A stretch of 28,870 bases of DNA from Streptosporangiaceae bacterium (GTDB lineage Bacteria; Actinomycetota; Actinomycetes; Streptosporangiales; Streptosporangiaceae), in the NCBI GenBank assembly GCA_025934635.1, contig JAICWX010000081.1, positions 1-28,870 on the forward strand, written 5' to 3'. A model generated the notes under the pieces. The model was not told where the DNA came from, did no database searches, and was given only the letters and a program-made list of their open reading frames with translations. The position numbers were made by a program, and so were the translations under genes. Shown here piece by piece: positions 14,156 through 23,999 of the stretch (positions are counted from its first letter, which is position 1; every line of letters starts with the position of its first letter).

Positions 14156-15463
14156 TTAGCTTAGCCGGGACAGGCGGTCGAAGACCGGAGCTAGCCGAGC
14201 AACGTACCGCTCGGGCTGGAAAGCGGAGTCCAGCCGGGCGTCCGGGATCGACTGCCCGCGTGTCGCGGCCTGTTTGCGCAAGGTGTCCCGGAATGGGGTC
14301 TGCGACTCCCAGGTCTCCATCGCCGCCGCCTGGATCAGGGCATAGGCGTCTTCCCGGCTCATACCCGCGCTGACGAGCTCGAGCAGCACGGCCGAGGAGT
14401 ACAGCAGGCCGTGCGTGACGTCCAGGTTGGCTCGCATCCGGGCCACGTCGACCTGCAGCCCCTCGACCAGCCGCGCGGTCTGGTCCAGCAGGTAATCGGT
14501 GGCGATGGCGGCGTCGGGCAGCGCGATCCGCTCCACGGACGAATGTGAGATATCCCGCTCATGCCACAGCGGGATCCCCTCGGTGACCGGAGTGACGTAA
14601 CCGCGCACCACCCGGGCCAGCCCGCAAATCCGCTCCGAACGGATCGGGTTCTTCTTGTGCGGCATGGCCGAGCTGCCCTTCTGGCCGGCCCGGAACGCCT
14701 CGGCCACCTCCCGCACCTCGGTCCGCTGGCCGTGCCTGACCTCGAGCGCGACCGCCTCGCAGACGGTGGCCGCCAGGGCCAGCGCGTTCACCCACTCGGC
14801 GATCCCGTCCCGCATCACGACCTGGGTGGCCACGTCCGCGGGCCGCAGCCCGAGGGCCGCCATGACCTCGGCCTCGATGGCCGGGTCGATGTTGGAGTAG
14901 GTGCCGACCGGCCCGGACAGGGTGCCGACGGCCACCGCGTCCCGCGCCCGGACGAGCCGGTCCCGGGCGCGGGCCACGGCGAAGGCGAAGTCGGCTACCC
15001 GGTGGCCCCAGGTGTCGGGCTCGGCGTGGATGCCGTGCGTCCGGCCCGGCCGCAGCGAGTCCCGGTGCGCCAGCGCATGGTCCCGCAGCACCTCCACCAG
15101 CTTGGTCGCCCGGGCGACGAGCAGGTCGCTGGCCTCGGAGAGCTGGATCGCGAGGGCGGTGTCGAGCAGGTCCGAGGAGGTCATCCCGTAGTGCACGTAG
15201 GCGGCGGCCGAGCGCGGCGTGGTGTTGTCCGCCCAGGCAGTGAGGAAGGCGATCACGTCATGGTCGGTGACCGCCTCCACCGCGGCTACCGCTTCCGGGG
15301 TGGGAATTTCAGCCGAACGAACCGGCTCCACGCTATCGGCCGGCACCGTCCCGGCCCTGGCGTTGGCCTCGAGCACGAGGAGCTCGACCCGGCACCAGAG
15401 CTCGTACTTGTGGGCCTCGCTCCAGACCCGGCCCATCTCGGGCAGCGTGTACCGCTCGATCAT
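14156..15463 (-). CDS. purB: Adenylosuccinate lyase
   Basis: Cleaves SAICAR and adenylosuccinate in purine synthesis, releasing fumarate. Length is 435 residues in the fumarase/aspartase superfamily. Visible: MIERYTLPEMGRVWS at the N-terminus, YVHYGMTSSDLLDTA, the catalytic-histidine stretch GRTHGIHAEPDTWG, and the superfamily signature SSAMPHKKNP that carries the catalytic serine. The ATG at 15463 overlaps the TGA of the LtrA-family gene (ATGA), so the two are translationally coupled. It lies in the purA-purD-ltrA-purB series, all on the minus strand. Confidence 0.97.
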   Translation of the reverse strand: MIERYTLPEMGRVWSEAHKYELWCRVELLVLEANARAGTVPADSVEPVRSAEIPTPEAVAAVEAVTDHDVIAFLTAWADNTTPRSAAAYVHYGMTSSDLLDTALAIQLSEASDLLVARATKLVEVLRDHALAHRDSLRPGRTHGIHAEPDTWGHRVADFAFAVARARDRLVRARDAVAVGTLSGPVGTYSNIDPAIEAEVMAALGLRPADVATQVVMRDGIAEWVNALALAATVCEAVALEVRHGQRTEVREVAEAFRAGQKGSSAMPHKKNPIRSERICGLARVVRGYVTPVTEGIPLWHERDISHSSVERIALPDAAIATDYLLDQTARLVEGLQVDVARMRANLDVTHGLLYSSAVLLELVSAGMSREDAYALIQAAAMETWESQTPFRDTLRKQAATRGQSIPDARLDSAFQPERYVARLAPVFDRLSRLS

Positions 15464-16595
15464 GCCTCTACCGTATCGGCGGCCGTCTGTTTCAAAGGGC
15501 GGGGCTCCAGGACCAGGGCCGCTGCCACGATGAGGATCAGCACGACCATCTCGGCCGCCACGCTCAGCGTGACGCCCACGGCCGAGGCGGCCACGGAAAC
15601 CGCCGCCGCCCCCAGCCGGTACCCCTGGGAGCCGATCCGCAGCGCGTGCCTGAACGCCGCGCTGCCGATCAGGAACAGTGCCACGCCGCAGCCCAGCGCC
15701 CAGCACGGCCCGGCCGGCAGCGTGCGCCCGGTGTCCTCGATCGCCTGCTTGACCCCCGAGGCCATCGCGACCACGCCGAGCAGCAGCGGGATGTAGGCGT
15801 AGAAATAGGCGGCCAGCGCCAGCGCGGGCCGGGCGGCCGGGTCCGCCGTCGTCATGGCGTGTTCGGCCCGCTCGTCGTCGGCGGCGCCGAAGTAGGCCCA
15901 CCACAGCGCGGCCGACAGCGCCAGTCCCAGCACCGCCGAAAGGACCAGCGCGACCGTGACGTCGTGGCCCTCGGCGCCGATCCCGATGTCCACCACCGAC
16001 TCGCCGAACACGATGATGACCAGGGCGCTGTGCCGCTCGGTGAAGTGCGAGGGCGAGATCGAGAACCGTCCGTGCGGCTTGGTGACCAGCGGCGACAGAG
16101 CCGGGACGGTCAGCGCCAGCACCCACAGCACGTAGCCGGCCGGCCCCTTGACGATCCCGGCCGTGATCACCAGCGCCGCCGCGATCAGGTTGAACGGCAC
16201 CACCCGGGCGATGTTCCTGTTCACCCGCTGGTACAGCCAGGCGTGCACCAGGATCACGACCAGGTAGCCGATGCCGAGGGCCACGCCGTCCCGGCCGAAC
16301 GCCTCCGGGATGGCCAGCGCCATGATCAGGAAGCCGGCCATGCCGACCAGCATGAGCAGCCGCTCCGGGGGCTGGGACGGCGACCGGGCCGTGGCCAGCC
16401 AGACGTAGCCGCCGTACATCCACCACAGCACGCCGAAGACGAGCAGCACCCGGAATCCGTCCTCGACGGTCACGTCGTGGTGCGCCAGGATCCCGGTGAG
16501 CTGGGTAATCGCGAAGACGAAGACCAGGTCGAAGAAGAGCTCCAGGGTGCTGACCCGCAGCGGCTGCTCGCCGTTCTCCTCCGGTTCCGGGTCAG

Positions 16596-16599
<4 letters not shown>
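15460..16599 (-). CDS. LtrA-family integral membrane protein
   Basis: Membrane protein of 379 residues in the low-temperature-requirement A family, named after a Listeria gene; its molecular function is unknown. The family hallmark RVSTLELFFDLVFVFAITQL lies at residues about 15-35, then about ten to twelve hydrophobic segments, with WWMYGGYVW, HSALVIIVFGESVVDIG and WWAYFGAADDERAEH typical of the family. The start is a TTG at 16599 whose bases overlap the purD stop (TTGA); the next gene's ATG overlaps this gene's stop (ATGA). The open frame extends about 98 codons further upstream, but that part is inside purD and has no hydrophobic or family-like content. Being locked between purD and purB suggests a role linked to purine supply, such as export of an intermediate, but that is speculation. 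Confidence 0.9.
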
Positions 16600-17828
<1,229 letters not shown>

Positions 17829-17868
17829 GCCGTGAGCCTACCGGGGCAGGCCCGGCCGGCCGGTGCTG

Positions 17869-19167
<1,299 letters not shown>

Positions 19168-19189
19168 TCATCCCTTGGCTCGCATGACG

Positions 19190-19224
19190 AAGCCCCCGCA
19201 CGGGCGCAAGCGCGGCAGGGGCTC
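19190..19224 (-). promoter_or_regulatory. Inverted repeat in the purA leader
   Basis: AGCCCC (19191-19196) pairs with GGGGCT (19218-19223), with a further GC/GC pairing inside. The hairpin lies about 27-60 nt upstream of the purA ATG, between the preceding terminator and the ribosome site. It could be an attenuator or an operator. It does not resemble a known purine riboswitch, and no function is claimed. Confidence 0.35.
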
Positions 19225-19249
19225 TTGCGAATTGAGATTACCCGCAAAA

Positions 19250-19314
19250 ACGGCAGGTAACCCCGTGGCGTTTGTCCCGGTCGGGCGGGATACCTCCACG
19301 GGTTTACCTGCCGT
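19250..19314 (-). terminator. Intrinsic terminator of the fba-DUF3151 unit
   Basis: Arms ACGGCAGGTAACCCCGTGG (19250-19268) and CCACGGGTTTACCTGCCGT (19296-19314) pair over 19 nt with one mismatch. The loop has an inner TCCCG/CGGGA pairing. On the minus strand the stem is followed at once by TTTTT (19250-19246), the classic form. It begins 24 nt after the DUF3151 gene's stop and insulates purA from upstream transcription. Confidence 0.85.
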
Positions 19315-19337
19315 GTCTTTAGTGCGCGGCAAGCTCT

Positions 19338-19754
19338 TTAGCGCGCGGCGAGCGCTTCCGCCGCGGCCGGGCTGCTGTCGCGCAGGAAATCGGCGCAGCG
19401 CTCGGCCTCGTCGTCCTCGCCGATCGCGTCGGCGGCCACGCCCAGCATGTGCAGCGAGCGCAGGAAGCCCTGGTTCGGCTCGTGCTCCCACGGGACCGGG
19501 CCGTGGCCCTTCCAGCCCGCGCGGCGCAGCTGGTCCAGGCCGCGGTGGTACCCGGTCCGCGCGTACGCGTAGGTGGTGACCGCGTCGCCCTGGGCGAACG
19601 CGCGCTCGGCCAGCGCGGCCCAGGCCGCCGAGTAGTCGGGGAAGCGCGCGGCGACCTTCTCCGGCGCCTCGCCCGCGGCCAGGGCGGCGTCCGCCTCCTG
19701 GTGCGGAAGCAAGAAGGTGGCGGGCGGGCCGCCCAGCAGGTTGCGGTGCTCCAT
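19338..19754 (-). CDS. DUF3151 family protein
   Basis: Soluble protein of 138 residues, of unknown function and found only in actinomycetes as far as I know. Typical stretches: MEHRNLLGGPPATFLLP at the start, DYSAAWAALAERAF, YAYARTGYHRGLDQLRRAGWKGHGPVPW and NQGFLRSLHMLGVAADAIGE. The helical, TPR-like pattern suggests a protein-interaction role. A textbook ribosome site AAGGAG lies 7 nt before the ATG. It follows fba by 73 nt on the same strand, the same neighbourhood as mycobacterial Rv0360c near fba and purA. Confidence 0.9.
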   Translation of the reverse strand: MEHRNLLGGPPATFLLPHQEADAALAAGEAPEKVAARFPDYSAAWAALAERAFAQGDAVTTYAYARTGYHRGLDQLRRAGWKGHGPVPWEHEPNQGFLRSLHMLGVAADAIGEDDEAERCADFLRDSSPAAAEALAAR

Positions 19755-19765
19755 GTCAGTACTCC

Positions 19766-19813
19766 TTTATCCGGCTTGTAGGCCGTTCGTTTATCCGGCT
19801 TCTGGGCCGTTCG
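19766..19813 (-). repeat. Perfectly abutting 24-bp duplication between fba and the DUF3151 gene
   Basis: Two 24-bp units (19766-19789 and 19790-19813) differ at two positions; on the minus strand each reads CGAACGGCCYASAAGCCGGATAAA. The copy nearer the DUF3151 gene ends in AAA that forms part of its ribosome site AAGGAG. The duplication fills most of the 73-nt spacer and could be a slippage product or a doubled regulator or RNA-processing site. Confidence 0.85.
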
Positions 19814-19827
19814 GCTTTTCCGGCCGC

Positions 19828-20853
19828 TCAGCCGGCCAGGGCGTGGCCGGCCGACAGCAGGTCCTCGCAGGCGTGCGTGACGCGGGCCGCCATGCCGCCC
19901 TCGGCCGACTTGCCCCAGCTGCGCGGGTCGTAGGCCTTCTTGTTGCCGACCTCGCCGTCGATCTTGAGCACGCCGTCGTAGTTCTTGAGCATGTGGTCCG
20001 CGACCGGCCGGGTGAACGCGTACTGGGTGTCGGTGTCGACGTTCATCTTGACCACGCCGTAGGAGATGGCTTCCCTGATCTCCTCCAGGGCCGAGCCGGA
20101 CCCGCCGTGGAAGACCAGGTCGAACGGCTTGTCCGGGCCGTACTTGGCGCCGACGGCGTCCTGGATCTCCTTGAGCACGCTCGGCCGCAGCCTGACGTGC
20201 CCCGGCTTGTACACGCCGTGCACGTTGCCGAACGTCGCGGCCAGCAGGTACCGGCCGTGATCGCCGATGCCGACCGCCTCCGCGGTGGCCAGCGCGTCCT
20301 CCGGCGTGGTGTACAGCTTCTCGTTGATCTCGCCGACGACGCCGTCCTCCTCGCCGCCGACCACGCCGATCTCCATCTCCATGACGATCCTGGCGTCCTT
20401 GCACTTGGCCAGCAGCTCTTTGGCGATTTCCAGGTTCTCGTCCAGCGGCACCGCCGAGCCGTCCCACATGTGCGACTGGAACAGCGGCTCCCGGCCCTTC
20501 CGCACGCGCTCCTGCGAGAGCGCGATCAGCGGGCGCATGTAGCCGTCGAGCTTGTCCTTGGGGCAGTGGTCGGTGTGCAGCGCGATGTGCACCGGGTACC
20601 GGGCCGCGACCACGTGCGCGAACTCGGCCAGCGCGGACGCGCCGGTCACCATGTCCTTGACCGGCTGGCCGGACAGGTACTCGGCGCCGCCGGTGGAAAT
20701 CTGGACGATCCCGTCACTGCCGGCGTCGGCGAATCCCTTCAGTGCGGCGTTCAGCGTCTGGGTCGAGGTGACATTGATCGCCGGGAAGGCGAAACCCTGC
20801 TGTTTCGCGGTGTCCAGCATCTGCGCGTAGACCTCAGGGGTCGCTATGGGCAT
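19828..20853 (-). CDS. fba: Class II fructose-bisphosphate aldolase
   Basis: Zinc-dependent cleavage of fructose 1,6-bisphosphate into the two triose phosphates in glycolysis, and the reverse in gluconeogenesis. Length is 341 residues, normal for class IIA. Visible: FAFPAINVTS, catalytic D95 and zinc ligand H96 in HTDHCPKDK, the signature FQSHMWDGSAVPLDEN, EMEIGVVGGEEDGV, FGNVHGVYKPG and FHGGSGS for phosphate and zinc binding, and VKMNVDTDTQ. The ATG at 20853 has GGGAG about 10 nt upstream. It is divergent from the DedA-family gene across 147 bp and followed by the DUF3151 gene. Confidence 0.98.
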   Translation of the reverse strand: MPIATPEVYAQMLDTAKQQGFAFPAINVTSTQTLNAALKGFADAGSDGIVQISTGGAEYLSGQPVKDMVTGASALAEFAHVVAARYPVHIALHTDHCPKDKLDGYMRPLIALSQERVRKGREPLFQSHMWDGSAVPLDENLEIAKELLAKCKDARIVMEMEIGVVGGEEDGVVGEINEKLYTTPEDALATAEAVGIGDHGRYLLAATFGNVHGVYKPGHVRLRPSVLKEIQDAVGAKYGPDKPFDLVFHGGSGSALEEIREAISYGVVKMNVDTDTQYAFTRPVADHMLKNYDGVLKIDGEVGNKKAYDPRSWGKSAEGGMAARVTHACEDLLSAGHALAG

Positions 20854-20949
20854 GACCTATTACTCCCTCGGGGGCAGTGAAACGTGCCCTCACTCTAGAC
20901 ATCGTGGGCTGGCTACTCCAGGGACGTTCGGGTCCCCGGGATGTGAAGC

Positions 20950-20965
20950 GCGCATGAAGATGCGC
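20950..20965. promoter_or_regulatory. Short palindrome in the fba/dedA-like divergent promoter region
   Basis: GCGCAT-GAAG-ATGCGC is a perfect 6-bp dyad with a 4-nt centre, 36 nt before the DedA-family start and about 97 nt before fba. In the 147-bp region that must hold both promoters, it could be an operator. No clear -10/-35 pair was recognised. Confidence 0.35.
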
Positions 20966-21000
20966 CCGGGCAGTGCCGGTTATGAGGTACAACCTAAGCC

Positions 21001-21816
21001 ATGGAGAGCTTCCTGGCCTCGCACGTGTACCTGGCGCTGATCTTGTTCGGCTTCCTGGAGGCGGCGTGCATCCCGATCTCGTCCGAGATCACGTTCGGCT
21101 TCGCCGGGGTGCTCGCCTACCAAGGGCATATTAGCCTCGCGTCGGTCATCATCATCGGCTCCCTGGCCGAACTCGGCGGGTCGTACGCCTCCTACTTCGT
21201 CGGCCGGCTCGGCGGGCGCCCGCTGGTGCAGAAGCTCGGGCGCTATGTCCTGGTCACCGAGTCCGACGTGAACCGGGCCGAGCGCTTCCTCGAGGGCCGC
21301 GGCGCGTGGGCGATACCAGTGGGCCGGATGCTTCCGTTCGTCCGCGCGTTCACCTCGATCGTGGCCGGGCTCGTGCGCGTGCCGCCGGTCCGGTTCGGGG
21401 TGCTGAGCCTGATCGGCACCGTGATCTACGCGTCCGTGCTGGCCTCGATCGGGTACGAACTCGGCAGTGCCTGGGAGAGCGTCAACAAGGGGCTGACCTA
21501 CGTCGGCTACATCCTGTTCGCCCTCATCGTCGTCGCCATCGTCGGCTTCGTCTTCTACCGCCTCCGCCAGTTCCGCCGCGAAGACCAGCTCCGCCGCTCC
21601 GGTTCCGGCGTCCCCGGTTCCGGCGTCCCAGGCTCCGGCGTTCCCGGTTCCGGTGTCTCGGGTTCCGGTGTCCCAGGCTCTGGTGTCGCTGATGTCGCTG
21701 GTTCCGGCTTCCCTGGTCCTGACGGTTCCGGCGCCGGCCCGGGCTTCACTCCTGGCCACGCCGACGGCTCCGCCGCGGAGCGCCCCGCCAGGCCCCACTC
21801 ACACCGCGCCAGCTAA
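21001..21816 (+). CDS. DedA-family membrane protein with elastin-like VPGSG tail
   Basis: Integral membrane protein of 271 residues (DedA/SNARE-associated superfamily). Members act in the cytoplasmic membrane, and several flip undecaprenyl phosphate or phospholipids. Visible: FLEAACIPISSEITFGFAG with the membrane-entrant acidic pair, ELGGSYASYFVGRLGG, RFLEGRGAWAIPVGRMLPFVRAFTSIVAG with the conserved arginines, and later helices to about residue 187. After LRQFRREDQLRR the last 70 residues are unlike the family: GSGVP repeated six times with small changes (VPGSG, as in elastin), then Gly/Pro/Ser/Ala. The tail should be cytosolic if the positive residues before it stay inside. Homologues lie beside fba in mycobacteria (Rv0364). 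The ATG at 21001 begins directly at the family N-terminus. Confidence 0.92.
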   Translation: MESFLASHVYLALILFGFLEAACIPISSEITFGFAGVLAYQGHISLASVIIIGSLAELGGSYASYFVGRLGGRPLVQKLGRYVLVTESDVNRAERFLEGRGAWAIPVGRMLPFVRAFTSIVAGLVRVPPVRFGVLSLIGTVIYASVLASIGYELGSAWESVNKGLTYVGYILFALIVVAIVGFVFYRLRQFRREDQLRRSGSGVPGSGVPGSGVPGSGVSGSGVPGSGVADVAGSGFPGPDGSGAGPGFTPGHADGSAAERPARPHSHRAS

Positions 21817-21875
21817 GGCTGCTCGCCCTGCGTGTCCGCTTGGCTTGCGTGGCCGCTAGCCCTCCCCGCCCCCAG

Positions 21876-21955
21876 TGGCTCTTGTGGCGTGGCTCTTGTG
21901 GCGTAGCTCTTGTGGCGTGGCTCTTGTGGCGTAGCTGGGCATGGCTCTTGTGGCG
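21876..21955. repeat. 14-bp tandem repeat array (five units)
   Basis: TGGCTCTTGTGGCG occurs at 21876, 21890, 21904 (one change), 21918 and, after a 10-bp spacer, 21942. The array follows the DedA-family stop by 60 nt in non-coding DNA. Near-identity of the copies points to recent expansion. Confidence 0.9.
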
Positions 21956-22025
21956 TATAGGTCCGGCCGCTGGCCCACGGTCCGGATTGCCGCTGGCACG
22001 CAACCAGGTTGCCACTAGCCCACGG

Positions 22026-22174
22026 CCCGGGTTTCAGTCCTCAGTAACCGCATCCGCATCACAGACCCCACCCGCCGCGGATCCGGCCCTCGCCTGGCTC
22101 CCCGGCAACGGCATCGATGCTTCATCAATGTCGCGGAAGCAGCATCGATGCTCCATCAATGCCGTTAACGCGCC
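22026..22174 (-). repeat. Dispersed palindromic repeat, copy B
   Basis: Reading the minus strand from 22174, GCGTTAACGGCATTGATGG opens a stretch that matches copy A (9789 onward) at about 85% over 66 bp and again at the tail up to ACTGAAACCCG near 22026. It has two GATG-GAG/AAG-CATC hairpin-type centres with imperfect arms. Copy B lacks the roughly 75 bp that copy A has between the two blocks. It lies between converging genes, in opposite orientation to copy A. Confidence 0.8.
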
Positions 22175-22306
22175 CAGCTGAGCTGCCCAGGACTTGCGCA
22201 CTGACACCAGGCGCATCACGAGCATTATCAGAACGCTGCCCAGGTGTGATCGGCGAGCTTTCAGTCCCAGCGAGCTAACTAGCACCGGCGGATTCCATGA
22301 TCGTGT

Positions 22307-22342
22307 GTTGTTGTAGGTCGCCGGCGACCCCTGACAACACGT
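22307..22342 (-). terminator. Nested hairpin downstream of pyrE
   Basis: The outer arms GTGTTGT (22307-22313) and ACAACAC (22336-22342) enclose a perfect palindrome, GGTCGCCGGCGACC (22318-22331). It lies 57 nt past the pyrE stop on the minus strand. There is no T-run, so it could be a terminator or a protein-binding dyad. Confidence 0.4.
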
Positions 22343-22398
22343 GATGAAATCGGCGTAGTGGGCCGGGCTGGCGAGCTAGAGGGCCACAGCCTGACGAG

Positions 22399-22935
22399 TT
22401 AGAGGTCTAGGTCGGGGAGGTCGTAGGCGGCGCGGTAGGTGAGGCCGCGGGCGGTGACGCTGGCCCGGGCGCCCCGGTCGACCAGGACGGCCACGCCGAC
22501 GACCTCGGCGCCGGCCTCGAGCAGCGCGTCCACAGCGGTCAGGACGGACGCGCCGGTGGTGGAGGTGTCCTCGACGGCGAGTACCCGCCGGCCGGATACA
22601 TCCGGCCCCTCGATCCGGCGCTGCGTGCCGTGCTCCTTATCTTTCTTGCGCACCACGAACGCGTCGACCGGCGTGCCCCGGCCGGCCGCCGCGTGCATGA
22701 TCGCGGTGGCCACCGGATCGGCGCCCAGGGTGAGCCCGCCGGCCGCCTCGTAGCCCAGGTCGGCCGTCAGGTCCAGCATGACCCGCCCGGCCAGCGGCGC
22801 GATCCGCCCGTCGAGCAGGATCCGGCGCAGGTCGACGTACCGGTCGGCGCGCTGGCCCGACGAGAGCACGAAGTCGCCGTGGACGACGGCCTTTTCCTTG
22901 ATCGCCGCGAGAAGCTCGGCCCGGTCGTCGCTCAC
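22399..22935 (-). CDS. pyrE: Orotate phosphoribosyltransferase
   Basis: Joins orotate to PRPP to give OMP in pyrimidine synthesis; cytosolic dimer. Length is 178 residues. Visible: DFVLSSGQRADRYVDLRR, GGLTLGADPVATAIM, the mobile lysine loop RKKDKEHGTQRRIEG and the PRPP motif VLAVEDTSTTG. The start is GTG at 22935. No other pyr gene is adjacent; in mycobacteria pyrE lies near fba and the dedA-like gene too. The gene ends 14 nt after a TAG-rich stretch, and a hairpin lies further downstream. Confidence 0.97.
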   Translation of the reverse strand: MSDDRAELLAAIKEKAVVHGDFVLSSGQRADRYVDLRRILLDGRIAPLAGRVMLDLTADLGYEAAGGLTLGADPVATAIMHAAAGRGTPVDAFVVRKKDKEHGTQRRIEGPDVSGRRVLAVEDTSTTGASVLTAVDALLEAGAEVVGVAVLVDRGARASVTARGLTYRAAYDLPDLDL

Positions 22936-23015
22936 GGTAGGGGATCTTAGGCGATGGCCCGCCGGCGCCGGTTTTCCAGTCCCCCCTCGAACTGGTCGCC
23001 CGGCGCCGACGGGGT

Positions 23016-23843
23016 TCAGCGGGCGAGCCTGTCCACCAGGCGCAGCGCCTCGGTGAGCCGCCCAGGTAGCGGAGTCATGCGAATCTGGGTGCCGAACGTG
23101 GCCTGCACGCTCCGGCGCAGCCGGGCATACCGGAGCGAGAGATCGCCGCGCGCGGGGACCAGCGCGATGGCCGGGCCGGTGCCGTGCCCGGCGGGCGGTC
23201 CGGCCATCGAGAGCGTCTCGCCGCCCGGGAAGGCGGCCCGCAGGTCACGGCCGACGCCGATGGCGAGGGCCATCCGGTGCCACGGATCCGGGCGCCGTGG
23301 CAGCCGGACCACGAGCAGCCGGTGCGTGTCGGCCGGGCTGGTGCCGCCGTGTTCGGCCTCGCGGTACACCTCGGCCAGCCGGGTGCGCAGGTAAGGCAGG
23401 GTGGCCAGCCCGCTGAGCGGATCCTCGCAGCCGTCCCGGGCCGGCTGGGCCTGGCTCTCCTCGGCCCAGCCCGCGGCGACGGCGCAGATGAGCCGGACCG
23501 GCAGCGCCTCCTCCAGGACGGCGAACAACGCGGCCAGGTCGTCGATCGTCTCCGCGATGCCCGTGCCGGCCTGAGCCCGGGACCGGCCGAGCCCGGCGCA
23601 GGCCACGACCAGGCCGCCACCCACGTCACCCACGCCAGTCCCGCCACCCCCGCCGCTCGTCGGCCAGTCCGGCTGGCAGGCGGTCAGGACCGCATCGACG
23701 GCCTCGCTGTGCCAGTCGTCCGGGGTGAGCCAGCCGCCCGCCAGGCTGCGCCGCCGCCAGGCATCCCGCAACCCGCCGTCCCGCAACCCGCCCTCACGCA
23801 GCCGGGCGGGCACGGCCGGACGGGCTTCGCGGTCTGGCTTCAT
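23016..23843 (-). CDS. Degenerate GGDEF-like protein
   Basis: Predicted soluble protein of 275 residues. Residues about 137-275 look like the shell of a diguanylate cyclase domain: DPLSGLATLPYLRTRLAEVY (141-160) matches the DxLTGLxNRxxL start of GGDEF domains, followed by a core strand HRLLVVRLP and the pattern VGRDLRAAFPGGETL. The GGDEF catalytic motif and metal-binding residues are absent, so it should not make cyclic-di-GMP; binding or a scaffold role is possible. Residues about 33-125 are a separate region with a Gly-rich loop (TSGGGGGTGVGDVGGG). The ATG at 23843 is supported by GGAAGGAG 11 nt upstream; an earlier in-frame ATG at 23864 overlaps that site. It is divergent from the sigma-factor gene. 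The GGDEF assignment is an inference of moderate strength. Confidence 0.7.
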   Translation of the reverse strand: MKPDREARPAVPARLREGGLRDGGLRDAWRRRSLAGGWLTPDDWHSEAVDAVLTACQPDWPTSGGGGGTGVGDVGGGLVVACAGLGRSRAQAGTGIAETIDDLAALFAVLEEALPVRLICAVAAGWAEESQAQPARDGCEDPLSGLATLPYLRTRLAEVYREAEHGGTSPADTHRLLVVRLPRRPDPWHRMALAIGVGRDLRAAFPGGETLSMAGPPAGHGTGPAIALVPARGDLSLRYARLRRSVQATFGTQIRMTPLPGRLTEALRLVDRLAR

Positions 23844-23999
23844 CGGCTGGTCGGCTCCTTCCATCCGGCGATCTGCGCTGCCGGGCAGCCCTCCGGCCCG
23901 TGCTCCTCGGATGAGTGACGGCAAAGCCCTCTCGGCATGACGCCGCATGCGCCAGGATTCTCTTCGTAACTATCCGGAGTCAAATGAGGACGGTGAGTA

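Larger units (their letters stand above)
21817..22398. other. 582-bp non-coding gap rich in repeats
   Basis: The gap lies between the converging DedA-family gene and pyrE. It holds the 14-bp tandem array (21876-21955), dispersed-repeat copy B (22026-22174) and a nested hairpin (22307-22342), each listed separately. Open frames across it follow the repeat periodicity and show no family features or ribosome sites, so no gene is called. Confidence 0.6.

Noticed and set aside
21876..21955. CRISPR array
   Set aside because: The units are 14 bp and contiguous, without unique spacers, and there are no cas genes.
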